Assembly (NCBI RefSeq): GCF_018881815.1
Contig: NZ_JACVPP010000001.1
Span: 983,040-1,047,039, forward strand
Reading direction: 5' to 3'
DNA from: Polynucleobacter sp. MWH-HuK1
Lineage (GTDB): Bacteria; Pseudomonadota; Gammaproteobacteria; Burkholderiales; Burkholderiaceae
DNA length: 64,000 nt
Below are positions 35,809 through 45,120 of this stretch, in pieces. The notes under the pieces were generated by a model, which was given only the letters and a program-made list of their open reading frames with translations, had not been told where the DNA came from and did not search any database. A program made the position numbers and the translations under genes. Numbering within the stretch: the first letter of the stretch is position 1; each line of letters opens with the position of its first letter.

Positions 35809-36729
35809 ATGACAACAGGATACATAACTCATCCAGACTTTCTGAAACATGAGATGGGAAGCCATCATCCAGAGTGTCCAGAACGAATTCAAGCGATTAA
35901 TGATCAATTAATCCGTAGTGGTGTCGATCGCTTGGTGCATCACCTTGATGCACCTTTGGCAACCGAAGATCAACTTGAGTTAGTGCATAGCCCTGATCAC
36001 GTTTCATTTGTGAGAGATCGCTCTCCCGAGAGCGGGTATTTCATGCTTGATGGTGACACCATCATGAACCCCCATACCTACAGGGTGGCACTGAGGGCTG
36101 CTGGCGCTGCTATTGCTGGAGTGGATGCTGTAATGAAGGGCGAGGTTGAGAATGTTTTTTGCGCAGTGAGACCACCAGGACATCACGCAGAACCAACTCG
36201 CTCAATGGGATTTTGTTTATTCGATAACGTGGCGATTGCCTCACGATATGCCATGGAAACCTATGGCATTGAGCGCGTAGCGATTATTGACTTTGATGTG
36301 CATCATGGCAATGGTACGGAAGCGGCATTTTTCAATGACCCTAGTGTCTTGATGTGCAGTTTTTTCCAACATCCTTTTTATCCCTACAGTGGTCTTGATC
36401 ATGCTGAAAATATGGTTAATGTACCTTTACCAGCCTCAACTCGTGGTGATGTAGTTCGCTCAATTGTGGAAGAGAGATGGTTGCCTGCTTTGCGTAACTT
36501 TGAGCCTGAGCTCATTATTATTTCAGCAGGCTTTGATGCTCACCGTGAAGATGATCTTGGTCAAATGGGTCTAGTAGAAGATGACTACGCCTGGATCACG
36601 AAGCGCTTAAAAGAAATTGCAAATGATTATGCTCAAGGTCGTATTGTGAGCTGCCTGGAGGGAGGTTATAACCTCTCGGCATTGGGGCGAAGTGTAGTGG
36701 CTCACGTTAAAGCGTTGGCTGATATTTAA
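35809..36729 (+). CDS. Histone deacetylase family protein (class II HDAC-like amidohydrolase)
   Basis: The 306-residue protein has the zinc-dependent HDAC signatures HPECPERIQAI, VRPPGHHAEPTRSMGFCLFD, VAIIDFDVHHGNGTE with the zinc-binding Asp/His, and IISAGFDAHREDDLGQ. The family deacetylates acetylated polyamines, lysines or small substrates. It is the first gene of a plus-strand run leading into the acyl-CoA ligase gene 42 nt downstream. That position suggests a link to acetyl or acyl metabolism, for example removing acetyl groups from an enzyme or small molecule. Confidence 0.92.
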   Translation: MTTGYITHPDFLKHEMGSHHPECPERIQAINDQLIRSGVDRLVHHLDAPLATEDQLELVHSPDHVSFVRDRSPESGYFMLDGDTIMNPHTYRVALRAAGAAIAGVDAVMKGEVENVFCAVRPPGHHAEPTRSMGFCLFDNVAIASRYAMETYGIERVAIIDFDVHHGNGTEAAFFNDPSVLMCSFFQHPFYPYSGLDHAENMVNVPLPASTRGDVVRSIVEERWLPALRNFEPELIIISAGFDAHREDDLGQMGLVEDDYAWITKRLKEIANDYAQGRIVSCLEGGYNLSALGRSVVAHVKALADI

Positions 36730-36771
36730 TAAAGTAACTGTAATTTAGTAAAACAAAATCGAAAGCTGAAG

Positions 36772-38424
36772 ATGGCAAATATTTATGAACAAGGCTTGGA
36801 TCGCAATCCAGCAAATTACACTCCAATCACTCCGCTCCTCTTTTTAGAGCGCTCAGCTGAGATTTACCCAAATAAAACAGCGATTATTCATGGTAAGTTA
36901 CGCCAGACGTGGCAGCAAACCTACGAGCGTTGCCGTCGCCTGGCTAGTGCTTTGCAAAAACATGGGATTGGTTTGGGCGATACAGTTGCTGTGATGTTGC
37001 CCAATACGCCGCCAATGGTGGAGGCTCACTTTGGAATTCCGATGGCGGGCGCGGTATTAAATGCTCTCAACACCCGTTTGGATGCTGAGTCAATCGCATT
37101 TATGCTCAACCATGGTGAAGCAAAAGTGGTCATTGTTGATCCGGAGTTTTCAGCTGTTATGAAGAAAGCTTTAGAGATTGCAAAGAAAGAATCAGGGCGT
37201 GAATTTTTAGTAATCGACGTAGAAGAAAAAGAGTTTGATGTTCCTGGTGAAAAGCTAGGCAAGCTTACTTATGAAAAATTCTTATCTGAAGGCGATCCTA
37301 GTTTTGCATGGCAAGTACCCGCTGATGAATGGCAAGCAATTTGCTTGAACTACACCTCTGGAACTACTGGCAATCCTAAAGGGGTTGTCTATCACCATCG
37401 CGGCGCTGCAATCAACGCCGTTTCAAATGTATTGGACTGGGATATCAATAAGCATCCCGTGTATCTGTGGACATTGCCGATGTTCCATTGCAATGGCTGG
37501 TGTTTCCCATGGACAATTGCTGCTCGTGCTGGTGTAAACGTATGCCTACGTCGTGTGGATGCACAACATATCTTTGCGGCTATTAAAGAACATGGCGTGA
37601 CCCACTATTGCGCTGCTCCTATTGTTCATAATCTCTTAGTTAATGCGCCTGATGAGCTCAAGGCCGGCGTTCCTGCGGGCGTTAAGGGTTTAATTGCAGG
37701 TGCTGCGCCACCTGCATCCATTATTGAGGGTATGGAAAAGTTAGGATTTGATCTAACCCACGTATATGGACTAACCGAGGTTTATGGCCCAGCGTCAGTT
37801 TGCGTCAAGCAAGACGAATGGAATGATTTGGATATCGGTGAGCGTGCTCGTTTGAATGCTCGTCAAGGGGTGCGTTATCACATGCAGCAAGCAATTGCAG
37901 TACTAGATCCAGAAACGATGCAACCAGTTCCTGCTGATGGCGAAACCATGGGCGAAATTATGTTCAAGGGCAATATTGCCATGAAGGGTTACTTGAAGAA
38001 TGAGAAGGCTACTCAAGAAGCATTTGAAGGTGGCTGGTTCCATTCTGGTGACTTAGCTGTGATGAATCCTGATGGCTATGTCAAGATGAAAGATCGTAGC
38101 AAAGACATCATTATTTCTGGTGGGGAGAATATTTCTTCTGTTGAGGTGGAAGATGTCCTGTATCGCCATCCTGCAGTGAATGCCGCTGCCGTTGTTGCAA
38201 AACCAGATCCCAAGTGGGGTGAAACCCCTTGCGCCTTCCTGGAGATTAAGCCGGGGTCAGCGGTAACGCCAGAAGAAATCATCGCCCATTGCAAGCAACA
38301 TTTAGCTGGATTCAAGGTTCCCAGGGCGATTGTGTTTTGCGAGCTACCTAAGACCTCGACTGGCAAGATTCAGAAGTTTGAGTTGCGCAAGCAGGCTGGA
38401 TCTGCCACCGCTATTGATGTCTAG
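36772..38424 (+). CDS. Acyl-CoA synthetase (AMP-forming), DmdB-like
   Basis: The 550-residue ANL enzyme contains the P-loop YTSGTTGNPKGVVYHHRGA at about 195-213, the adenylate-binding VYGLTEVYGPASV and GWFHSGDLAVMNPDGYVKMKDR. It ends with KTSTGKIQKFELRKQ, which carries the catalytic lysine. It activates a carboxylic acid to its CoA thioester. Its length and motifs fit the medium-chain and 3-methylmercaptopropionyl-CoA ligase group (DmdB). The surrounding genes, etfBA and an acyl-CoA dehydrogenase of about 595 residues, supply the next oxidation step. Substrate assignment is inference; branched or short-chain acids are alternatives. Confidence 0.88.
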   Translation: MANIYEQGLDRNPANYTPITPLLFLERSAEIYPNKTAIIHGKLRQTWQQTYERCRRLASALQKHGIGLGDTVAVMLPNTPPMVEAHFGIPMAGAVLNALNTRLDAESIAFMLNHGEAKVVIVDPEFSAVMKKALEIAKKESGREFLVIDVEEKEFDVPGEKLGKLTYEKFLSEGDPSFAWQVPADEWQAICLNYTSGTTGNPKGVVYHHRGAAINAVSNVLDWDINKHPVYLWTLPMFHCNGWCFPWTIAARAGVNVCLRRVDAQHIFAAIKEHGVTHYCAAPIVHNLLVNAPDELKAGVPAGVKGLIAGAAPPASIIEGMEKLGFDLTHVYGLTEVYGPASVCVKQDEWNDLDIGERARLNARQGVRYHMQQAIAVLDPETMQPVPADGETMGEIMFKGNIAMKGYLKNEKATQEAFEGGWFHSGDLAVMNPDGYVKMKDRSKDIIISGGENISSVEVEDVLYRHPAVNAAAVVAKPDPKWGETPCAFLEIKPGSAVTPEEIIAHCKQHLAGFKVPRAIVFCELPKTSTGKIQKFELRKQAGSATAIDV

Positions 38425-38479
38425 AGATTGCTCTTCGGGGCGGATAAAATAGATCATTAACCATTATTGAGAATTCCAA

Positions 38480-39235
38480 ATGAAAATCTTAGTAGCTGTA
38501 AAACGCGTTGTTGATTACAACGTCAAAATTCGGGTGAAATCAGATAACTCTGGCGTGGATCTAGCTAATGTCAAAATGAGTATGAATCCCTTTGACGAAA
38601 TCGCCGTTGAAGAAGCGGTGCGTTTAAAAGAAGCGGGCGTAGCAACGGAAGTGGTGGTGGTGACTGCAGGTGCAACCCAATGCCAAGAAACACTGCGTAC
38701 TGCTTTAGCTATTGGTGCTGATCGCGCTGTTCTTGTTGAAACTGCGCCTGAAGCCGATTTACAGCCTTTGGCAGTGGCAAAAATTCTGAAAGCGCTTTCT
38801 GAAAAAGAGCAGGCACAAATCATCATTTTGGGTAAACAAGCGATTGATGACGATAGCAATCAAACCGGGCAGATGTTGGCAAGCCTGATGGATATCCCAC
38901 AAGCTACCTTTGCATCTAAAGTAGTTATTGCTGAGGGCAAAGCTACTGTGACTCGTGAAGTGGACGGTGGTTTAGAAACGATTGCGTTGATATTGCCTGC
39001 GGTGATTACTACTGACTTGCGTTTGAACGAACCACGTTATGTCACATTGCCGAACATCATGAAGGCTAAGAAAAAGACCATTGATATTGTGAAGCCGGAA
39101 GATTTGGGTGTCGACATTGCTCCACGTCTAAAAACAATCAAAGTTGAAGATCCACCTAAGCGTAGTGCAGGTGTTATGGTTGCTGATGTAGCAGCCTTGG
39201 TAGAAAAACTCAAAAATGAAGCGAAGGTGATCTAA
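38480..39235 (+). CDS. etfB: Electron transfer flavoprotein subunit beta
   Basis: The 251-residue protein has the EtfB signature region [17 protein letters not shown]. It also has [21 protein letters not shown] and [52 protein letters not shown] follows, including the residue stretch recognised by EtfB methyltransferases. It binds AMP and pairs with EtfA to pass electrons from acyl-CoA dehydrogenases to ETF-ubiquinone oxidoreductase. Its stop is immediately followed by the etfA ATG with no gap. Confidence 0.96.
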   Translation: MKILVAVKRVVDYNVKIRVKSDNSGVDLANVKMSMNPFDEIAVEEAVRLKEAGVATEVVVVTAGATQCQETLRTALAIGADRAVLVETAPEADLQPLAVAKILKALSEKEQAQIIILGKQAIDDDSNQTGQMLASLMDIPQATFASKVVIAEGKATVTREVDGGLETIALILPAVITTDLRLNEPRYVTLPNIMKAKKKTIDIVKPEDLGVDIAPRLKTIKVEDPPKRSAGVMVADVAALVEKLKNEAKVI

Positions 39236-40171
39236 ATGGCCGCACTTGTTATTGCTGAACACGATAATCAATCTTTAAAAGCAGCTACGCTTAATGCGGT
39301 AGCGGCTGCTTTGCAGTGCTCTCCAGAGGTAGACGTGCTGGTTGCTGGTAGCGGGGCTGATGCCGCCGCAGCTGCAGCAGCTCAAATTGCTGGTGTACGC
39401 AAAGTGATTCAAATTGATGCTGCCAATTTGGCTGATCAACTGGCTGAACCTTTAGCCGCGCAGATCCTGTCTATTGCAAATGGTTACGGCCATATCCTTG
39501 CTCCAGCAACTGCTAATGGCAAGAATGTCTTGCCACGCGTTGCAGCTAAGCTCGATGTTGCCCAGTTATCCGACATCACTAAAGTGTTGTCAGCGGATAC
39601 TTTTGAGCGTCCAATATATGCAGGTAATGCAATTGCAACAGTGCAGTCAAGCGACCCGGTAAAAGTAATCACTGTACGTACTACTGGCTTTGATCCAGTC
39701 GCTTCCACTGGTGGCTCAGCCGCTGTTGAAAAAGCAGCTGCAGCTGACAGCAAAGCGCAATCCTCTTTTGTTAGTCGCGAGCTCACTAAATCAGATCGTC
39801 CTGAATTGACTGCCGCCAAAATCATTGTATCTGGTGGCCGTGGTTTAGGTTCTGGCGAGAAGTATCAGGAACTCATTACGCCTTTAGCTGATAAGCTTGG
39901 AGCTGCCTTAGGAGCATCGCGCGCGGCTGTAGATGCAGGCTATGTTCCGAATGACTACCAAGTCGGTCAGACAGGCAAGATTGTTGCTCCACAGCTCTAT
40001 ATTGCTGTAGGTATCTCTGGTGCAATCCAGCACTTGGCTGGTATGAAAGATTCCAAAGTGATCGTAGCCATTAACAAGGATCCAGAAGCGCCAATCTTTG
40101 GTGTTGCAGATTATGGTTTGGTTGCAGATTTAAATGCCGCAGTGCCTGAGTTAACAAAAGCTTTGGATTAA
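39236..40171 (+). CDS. etfA: Electron transfer flavoprotein subunit alpha
   Basis: The 311-residue protein has an N-terminal ETF domain and the C-terminal FAD domain. The FAD domain contains [18 protein letters not shown] and [27 protein letters not shown]. It continues with [17 protein letters not shown] and [18 protein letters not shown]. It holds the redox-active FAD of the ETF dimer. It abuts etfB and lies 62 nt upstream of the acyl-CoA dehydrogenase gene, which has its own strong AAGAGGAG ribosome-binding site. Confidence 0.96.
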   Translation: MAALVIAEHDNQSLKAATLNAVAAALQCSPEVDVLVAGSGADAAAAAAAQIAGVRKVIQIDAANLADQLAEPLAAQILSIANGYGHILAPATANGKNVLPRVAAKLDVAQLSDITKVLSADTFERPIYAGNAIATVQSSDPVKVITVRTTGFDPVASTGGSAAVEKAAAADSKAQSSFVSRELTKSDRPELTAAKIIVSGGRGLGSGEKYQELITPLADKLGAALGASRAAVDAGYVPNDYQVGQTGKIVAPQLYIAVGISGAIQHLAGMKDSKVIVAINKDPEAPIFGVADYGLVADLNAAVPELTKALD

Positions 40172-40233
40172 GTTGCAGATGGTAGTGTTAATCAATTAAT
40201 TGAAGTGTTTAATTTGAATCAAGAGGAGTTGTA

Positions 40234-42021
40234 ATGCCATACGTAGCCCCAGTGAAAGACATGTTGTTTGTAATGAATGAACTAGCTGGGCTATCAGATG
40301 TTGTTGCCTATCCCTCTTATGCAGAAGCAGGCGCGGATGTGGATTTAGCACCGGCTATTTTGGAGGAGTCTGCCAAGTTCAATCAAGATGTTGTTGCGCC
40401 CCTGAATTGGGCTGGAGATCAAAATCCAAGCTCATTAAAAGATGGTGTTGTGACAACTACTCCTGGTTTTAAGAATGCATTTGAGCAATATGCCGCAGCT
40501 GGTTGGCAGGGCGTTATTCATCCAGCAGAGTTTGGTGGCCAAGGCTTGCCAAAACTGATTTCTACCGCCTGTTTGGAAATGGTCAATTCGGCCAATCTTT
40601 CCTTTGCTCTTTGCCCATTACTGACTGATGGGGCTATTGAGGCCTTATTAACAGCGGCAAGTCCAGAACTTCAGGAGCAATACGTTCCGAAAATGATTTC
40701 TGGCGAGTGGACTGGAACTATGAACCTCACTGAGCCACAGGCTGGCTCTGATTTATCGATGGTACGTTCACGTGCCGTACCCGAGGGTGATGGTGCGTAT
40801 AAGATTTTCGGTACCAAAATTTATATCACCTATGGTGAGCACGATATGGCTAAGAATATTATCCATTTGGTGCTTGCCAGAACGCCTGATGCACCTGAGG
40901 GTGTAAAAGGGATTTCTTTATTCGTAGTGCCAAAGTTTTTAGTCAATGCTGATGGTTCATTGGGTGAGCGCAATGATGTGCATTGCGTTTCCATTGAGCA
41001 TAAGCTTGGTATCAAGGCCAGTCCAACTGCCGTGTTGCAATTTGGCGACCACGGTGGAGCAATCGGCTACTTGGTCGGTGAAGAAAACCGCGGCCTGGAA
41101 TATATGTTCGTCATGATGAATGCAGCTCGCTTTGCAGTAGGTATGCAAGGTGTTGCTGTAGCTGAGCGTGCCTATCAAAAGGCAGTTCAATACGCAAAAG
41201 ACCGTGTACAAAGCCGCGACTTAGCTGGCTCTCCTGGCCCAGTAGCGATTATTCATCAACCCGATGTGAAGCGCATGCTAATGACAATGCGCGCTTATAC
41301 AGAAGCATCACGTGCCCTGGCTTACTACGCTGCTTCTGCCTATGACGCGCAGCACGCAGCGCCAGATGAGGCGGTACGCAAAGCTAACCAAGCCATTTAT
41401 GAATTCTTGGTACCTATCGTTAAGGGCTTCTCTACTGAGATGTCGATTGAGGTTGCCAGCTTAGGCGTTCAGGTGCATGGTGGGATGGGCTTCATTGAGG
41501 AGACCGGGGCTGCACAGCACTACCGTGATGCTCGTATCTTGACCATTTATGAGGGCACTACTGCAATTCAGGCAAATGACTTGGTCGGCAGAAAAACAGT
41601 GCGTGATGGTGGTGCTATTGCCAAAGAACTTTCTCAAAGAATCGCTGCTACTGAAAAAGATTTAGCTGCTAGTGGTTCGGCGGATGCTAAAGCAGTCCTC
41701 AAGCAACTTGCTTTGGCTCGTGCTGCATTTGATCAAGCTGTAGCCTATATCGTTGCAAATGCTAAGACGGATATCAAAGCAGTTTACGCTGGAAGTTTTG
41801 CCTACCTGCGTTTGTCTGGTTTAGTGTTGGGTGGCTGGCAAATGGCTAGAGCACTTTTAGCTGCTGAGCGTTTGCGTGATGGTGATCCAAGTTTCTATGA
41901 TGCAAAAATTGCTACAGCGCGTTTCTTCGCAGAGAATCTAATGCCTCAAGCGCAAGCCCTAGCTATATCGATTGTGGAAAGCGGACACTCTACTAATGCA
42001 TTAGCAGTGGAGCAGTTCTAA
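40234..42021 (+). CDS. Long acyl-CoA dehydrogenase (about 595 aa), DmdC-like
   Basis: The 595-residue flavoenzyme has the acyl-CoA dehydrogenase core, with MNLTEPQAGSDLSMVRSRA, KIFGTKIYITYGEHDM and GVQVHGGMGFIEETGAAQHY, then ARILTIYEGTTAIQANDLVGR. It carries an extra C-terminal four-helix domain (about residues 465-590) found in the long AcdA and DmdC group. That group includes 3-methylmercaptopropionyl-CoA dehydrogenase. Electrons would go to the EtfAB pair encoded upstream. The gene ends the plus-strand run, and a terminator for the opposite strand begins just after it. The exact acyl chain is not determinable. Confidence 0.92.
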   Translation: MPYVAPVKDMLFVMNELAGLSDVVAYPSYAEAGADVDLAPAILEESAKFNQDVVAPLNWAGDQNPSSLKDGVVTTTPGFKNAFEQYAAAGWQGVIHPAEFGGQGLPKLISTACLEMVNSANLSFALCPLLTDGAIEALLTAASPELQEQYVPKMISGEWTGTMNLTEPQAGSDLSMVRSRAVPEGDGAYKIFGTKIYITYGEHDMAKNIIHLVLARTPDAPEGVKGISLFVVPKFLVNADGSLGERNDVHCVSIEHKLGIKASPTAVLQFGDHGGAIGYLVGEENRGLEYMFVMMNAARFAVGMQGVAVAERAYQKAVQYAKDRVQSRDLAGSPGPVAIIHQPDVKRMLMTMRAYTEASRALAYYAASAYDAQHAAPDEAVRKANQAIYEFLVPIVKGFSTEMSIEVASLGVQVHGGMGFIEETGAAQHYRDARILTIYEGTTAIQANDLVGRKTVRDGGAIAKELSQRIAATEKDLAASGSADAKAVLKQLALARAAFDQAVAYIVANAKTDIKAVYAGSFAYLRLSGLVLGGWQMARALLAAERLRDGDPSFYDAKIATARFFAENLMPQAQALAISIVESGHSTNALAVEQF

Positions 42022-42036
42022 AGAGGATAAGGGCGA

Positions 42037-42062
42037 ATAAAAAACCGCTCCAAAGAGCGGCT
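42037..42062 (-). terminator. Intrinsic terminator for the minus-strand membrane protein gene
   Basis: On the minus strand CCGCTC-TTTG-GAGCGG is followed by TTTTTTATTC. On the plus strand the hairpin lacks a U-tract, so it works best for the gene ending at 42088, although it may also help stop the acyl-CoA dehydrogenase transcript. Confidence 0.75.
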
Positions 42063-42087
42063 CTTGTAAACGAAAAGCTATCTGCAA

Positions 42088-42534
42088 TTACTGGGATAGC
42101 TTTTTTGCTTCATGGATTTGAGAAATAAAGAATTGCTCAAATGAGACTGCTAGAAAAGTCATCATCACGCCAGCACCAAATACTAAAGAGAAAATTACAG
42201 TCAAGATTACTGGCCAACCAGAGCGGTTACGTCGATGTTCTTCAATGCCAGGGTTAAATTGTGCATCCCATTTTTCATCTAAGCGAAGTCCAAACGCAAT
42301 TGTTGTAAGCCAGCTTGCTTCAATCGCAATAAAGCCAAAAGTTATGAGGATCCAACCGGGCGCAGAATGAAAGTGCGCGCCTTTTAGAATAATCCAACCC
42401 GCTGCACCACCAATTAAGGCAAATAACTGAACCCATGCCCAAAAGGATTTAAACCCTTGCAGATAAAAGCAGTTGAGGCCGCTTCCGGGAAGAAGTAATC
42501 CGAGTGCGCAAAATAGAAGTTTAGATTTTTTCAT
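42088..42534 (-). CDS. Small multi-pass membrane protein, unknown function
   Basis: The 148-residue protein has about four hydrophobic helices (LLFCALGLLLPGSGLNCFYLQ, FWAWVQLFALIGGAAGWIIL, WILITFGFIAIEASWLTTIAFGL and VILTVIFSLVFGAGVMMTFLAV). A polar loop with DEKWDAQFNPGIEEHRRNRSG joins the last two. The N-terminal LPGSGLNCFYLQGFKSFWAW resembles the TM2 domain, in which a GxGxxxFYLG-type turn joins two helices; this is a loose match. It follows the META-domain lipoprotein gene on the same strand by 26 nt, and they may be co-transcribed. I do not know the family. Confidence 0.7.
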   Translation of the reverse strand: MKKSKLLFCALGLLLPGSGLNCFYLQGFKSFWAWVQLFALIGGAAGWIILKGAHFHSAPGWILITFGFIAIEASWLTTIAFGLRLDEKWDAQFNPGIEEHRRNRSGWPVILTVIFSLVFGAGVMMTFLAVSFEQFFISQIHEAKKLSQ

Positions 42535-42560
42535 AAGTATTTCTGCAGCAATGCTGATAA

Positions 42561-43085
42561 TTATTTATTTGATTTTTGAGTAAAGCTTAATACTTCGCGA
42601 TCCGCACCAATCATGAGCAGTTGGTCGCCGTTTCGAACAATGCTGCGATAGTCATTTAGCTGATAGAGAAAATCATTCTCTAATTCCATGCGTTGCGGAC
42701 TGCAAGCCATTTTGGTGCTGGCAATTTGCTTGAGAGAGAAACCGCGTGCATCTTCATCGATCGTTGCAGTAAAGCGATTGCATCCTGTTGAACCACTAAG
42801 GCGCTGGCCATTGACGTCAAAAATGATTTGGATGGGATTACTAGCGTCGCCCTGGGGGATTTGGCGGGCGCGAACCTCGCCATTGTTGTTTGGGGGCAAG
42901 TTCCAGCGGGTGAGCTCCCATTTAGTATTTTTGAGCTCGCTGCTAGGCGGGCTGATTTTGGCGCCACAAGGCGGAAGAACGTTAGCGCAGCCTACTAAAA
43001 GACCAAGACCTAAGCAAGAAAGCGCCAGAAAAAGCCTATTTATTTGACTTCTGAATGTGCTTGAAATGCTGGAGTTAAGGGTCAT
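42561..43085 (-). CDS. META/HslJ-domain lipoprotein
   Basis: The 174-residue protein has a lipoprotein signal peptide with the lipobox LLVGC (FLALSCLGLGLLVGCANVLPP). A META domain follows, with LKNTKWELTRWNLPPNNNGE, IQIIFDVNGQRLSGSTGCNRFTATI and FSLKQIASTKMACSPQRMELE. HslJ and related META proteins are heat-inducible or drug-resistance-linked outer-membrane lipoproteins of unclear mechanism. It is divergent from rpsP, with 225 nt between the starts. The lipobox and the GSTGCNRF core make the assignment secure at domain level only. Confidence 0.87.
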   Translation of the reverse strand: MTLNSSISSTFRSQINRLFLALSCLGLGLLVGCANVLPPCGAKISPPSSELKNTKWELTRWNLPPNNNGEVRARQIPQGDASNPIQIIFDVNGQRLSGSTGCNRFTATIDEDARGFSLKQIASTKMACSPQRMELENDFLYQLNDYRSIVRNGDQLLMIGADREVLSFTQKSNK

Positions 43086-43227
43086 ATTTGTCTAAGTTAT
43101 TGTTTTTAATATACTTTTTATATCTAGCTGCATTCTATTCTAATGGCTAGCCAGCTTAAATAGGTGGAAGAAGTAGGGGTTTTCGTCTAGAATATGAGGT
43201 TTTCCGCTCTACCGTATCTGTATTTGG

Positions 43228-43251
43228 TGGGCTGGAGCCCAAGATTTTTTT
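43228..43251 (+). terminator. Possible attenuator in the rpsP leader
   Basis: TGGGC-TGGA-GCCCA followed by AGA and seven Ts lies about 60 nt before the rpsP start. A terminator here, downstream of any divergent promoter, would truncate the rpsP mRNA, so it could be a conditional leader terminator. The stem is only five base pairs. Confidence 0.35.
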
Positions 43252-43310
43252 GTAGAAATTTCATTGGGTTGTAATCAACCTGTTTTCATTTTAGATTTTA
43301 AGGAATAAGT

Positions 43311-43556
43311 ATGGTCGTCATTCGACTGGCACGCGGCGGTTCTAAGAAGCGCCCTTTTTACAGTATCGTTGCTACTGATAAGCGCAATCGTCGTGACTCG
43401 AACTTCATCGAGCGTATTGGTTATTTCAACCCACAAGCAGCGGCAACTGAGCAAGCAATGCGTATTGCTCAAGACCGTTTGACCTACTGGACTGGTGTTG
43501 GTGCGCAAATCTCTCCAACAGTAGTGCGTTTGATCAAAAATAATCCAGCTGTTTAA
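43311..43556 (+). CDS. rpsP: 30S ribosomal protein S16
   Basis: The 81-residue protein contains [38 protein letters not shown] and the ending [13 protein letters not shown], all typical of S16. It starts the rpsP-rimM-trmD-rplS operon. A strong AAGGAATAAGT ribosome-binding site precedes the ATG. The ORF track also lists an opposite-strand frame here, which is a shadow. A long hairpin separates it from rimM. Confidence 0.97.
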
Positions 43557-43566
43557 TATTCGATTG

Positions 43567-43599
43567 CTAAAAGCTTCGTCGAAGTGATGAAGCTTTTAG
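43567..43599 (+). other. Long stable hairpin between rpsP and rimM
   Basis: CTAAAAGCTTC and GAAGCTTTTAG are perfect 11-bp arms around the loop GTCGAAGTGAT, starting 10 nt after the rpsP stop. There is no U-tract after it. It could stabilise the rpsP message, lower downstream expression or be an RNase site, consistent with the known lower output of rimM and trmD relative to the ribosomal proteins in E. coli. Confidence 0.6.
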
Positions 43600-43648
43600 T
43601 GACAGAATTTCTAGTAGTTCTTTTTTGGGAAAATAAGGTGTCTTACAA

Positions 43649-44215
43649 ATGAGCACACCTTCCCTGGATGATTTGATTGAGCTTGGTGCCATATCTGAGG
43701 CACAAGGTTTACAGGGTCAAGTGAAGGTTAGGCCTCACTCTTCAGAACCTGTAGCACTTCTTTCTTCTAAATCGATTTGGTTATCTCTGATCCCACGCAG
43801 GGATGCTGGTGCTTCTGCATCTGTAGAGTATGCTTCATTAACGCAATTCAAAGTGAAGAGCGCCAAGATGCACAGTGGTAATGTGGTGATGGCACTTGAT
43901 GGCGTTAGTGATCGCGATCAAGCGCTTGCATTAAAGGGCGCCAGAATATTAGTTGCCCGCGATGCTTTTCCAAAGGTCGAAAGTGATTCCTATTACTGGG
44001 TAGACCTGATTGGATGTAATGTCATCAATTTGCAAAACGAAACTCTTGGTGAAGTGCTCGATGTCACCGAGAATGGAGCGCATGGCATCATCGCGATTGG
44101 CGATTCACAAACAAAGGCGGTCAAATATTTGGTGCCGTTTGTAAAAGAAGTAGTGCAAAACGTTGACCTGCCAAGCAAAGTGATTACGCTTGATTGGCAA
44201 TCTGACTGGACATAA
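43649..44215 (+). CDS. rimM: Ribosome maturation factor RimM
   Basis: The 188-residue protein has the RimM N-terminal beta-barrel (LIELGAISEAQGLQGQVKVRPHS) and a C-terminal PRC-barrel with SYYWVDLIGCNVINLQNETLGEV and IIAIGD, then YLVPFVKEVVQNVDL. It helps 16S rRNA processing and binds S19 during 30S assembly. An AAGGTG ribosome-binding site precedes the ATG. trmD follows 25 nt later, in the conserved operon order. Confidence 0.96.
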   Translation: MSTPSLDDLIELGAISEAQGLQGQVKVRPHSSEPVALLSSKSIWLSLIPRRDAGASASVEYASLTQFKVKSAKMHSGNVVMALDGVSDRDQALALKGARILVARDAFPKVESDSYYWVDLIGCNVINLQNETLGEVLDVTENGAHGIIAIGDSQTKAVKYLVPFVKEVVQNVDLPSKVITLDWQSDWT

Positions 44216-44240
44216 AACTCAAAGATAATTCGAGATAGAT

Positions 44241-44987
44241 ATGCGCTTTGATGTTGTGACCTTATTTCCAGAAATGTTCTCTGCTTTAACGCAGTGGGGT
44301 ATTACTGGGCGCGCATGTGAGCAATCTTTGGCTAGCGTCCATTTGTGGAACCCTCGAGATTTTTGCTCTGATCCTCGTAAAACGGTAGATGATCGCGCTT
44401 ATGGCGGCGGTCCAGGAATGGTCATGATGGCAAAGCCATTAGAAGATGCCGTTGCCGAAATCAAGGCATCCCATGAGGTGGCGGGTATCAAAAGCGGTCC
44501 AATCTGCTTATTGGCACCCCAGGGTGAGCACTTTTCTCAGAAGATAGCAACAGATATCCTTAATTACGGTAATTTAAGCTTCATTTGCGGTCGTTATGAG
44601 GCTGTAGACCAGCGTTTTGTCGACCGAAACGTCGATTTACAGCTATCTATTGGCGATTTTGTGCTTTCTGGGGGTGAAATCCCCGCTATGGCCATGATGG
44701 ATGCGGTAATTAGGCTAATCCCAGGAGCCCTTGGAGATGGCGAATCAGCTACCCAGGATAGCTTTATGAACGGCCTTTTGGACTATCCGCACTACACTCG
44801 CCCTGAAATATATGAAAATTTATCCGTTCCTGACGTGCTTTTAGGCGGACATCACGCTAAAATAGCGGATTGGCGTCGGCAGAAATCTTTAGAGCTGACG
44901 TTTAGGTTAAGGCCGGACTTAATTGAATCGGCTAGAACCAAAGGGTTGCTAACCCGAGAAGATGAACAATTTCTTCGCTCTCTGTAA
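44241..44987 (+). CDS. trmD: tRNA (guanine-37-N1) methyltransferase
   Basis: The 248-residue SPOUT methyltransferase begins MRFDVVTLFPEMFSALT. It has DDRAYGGGPGMVMMAKPLE, FICGRYEAVDQRFVDRNVD and LSIGDFVLSGGEIPAMAMMDAV, the knotted SAM-binding region. It methylates G37 next to the anticodon to prevent frameshifting and is normally essential. The gap to rplS is 133 nt and may contain a secondary promoter, since rplS needs higher expression. Confidence 0.97.
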   Translation: MRFDVVTLFPEMFSALTQWGITGRACEQSLASVHLWNPRDFCSDPRKTVDDRAYGGGPGMVMMAKPLEDAVAEIKASHEVAGIKSGPICLLAPQGEHFSQKIATDILNYGNLSFICGRYEAVDQRFVDRNVDLQLSIGDFVLSGGEIPAMAMMDAVIRLIPGALGDGESATQDSFMNGLLDYPHYTRPEIYENLSVPDVLLGGHHAKIADWRRQKSLELTFRLRPDLIESARTKGLLTREDEQFLRSL

Positions 44988-45120
44988 ATACTTTTAGTGT
45001 GCAGTAGTGAATAGGTGGTTTAGTTTTTGGTTTAGTGAAATTGTTTTAACTGCATCCTCTATTAGGTCCGTTGATTTATATCTCGGGATTAAACGCTAAT
45101 ATGATGTTTAAGGATTAAAA

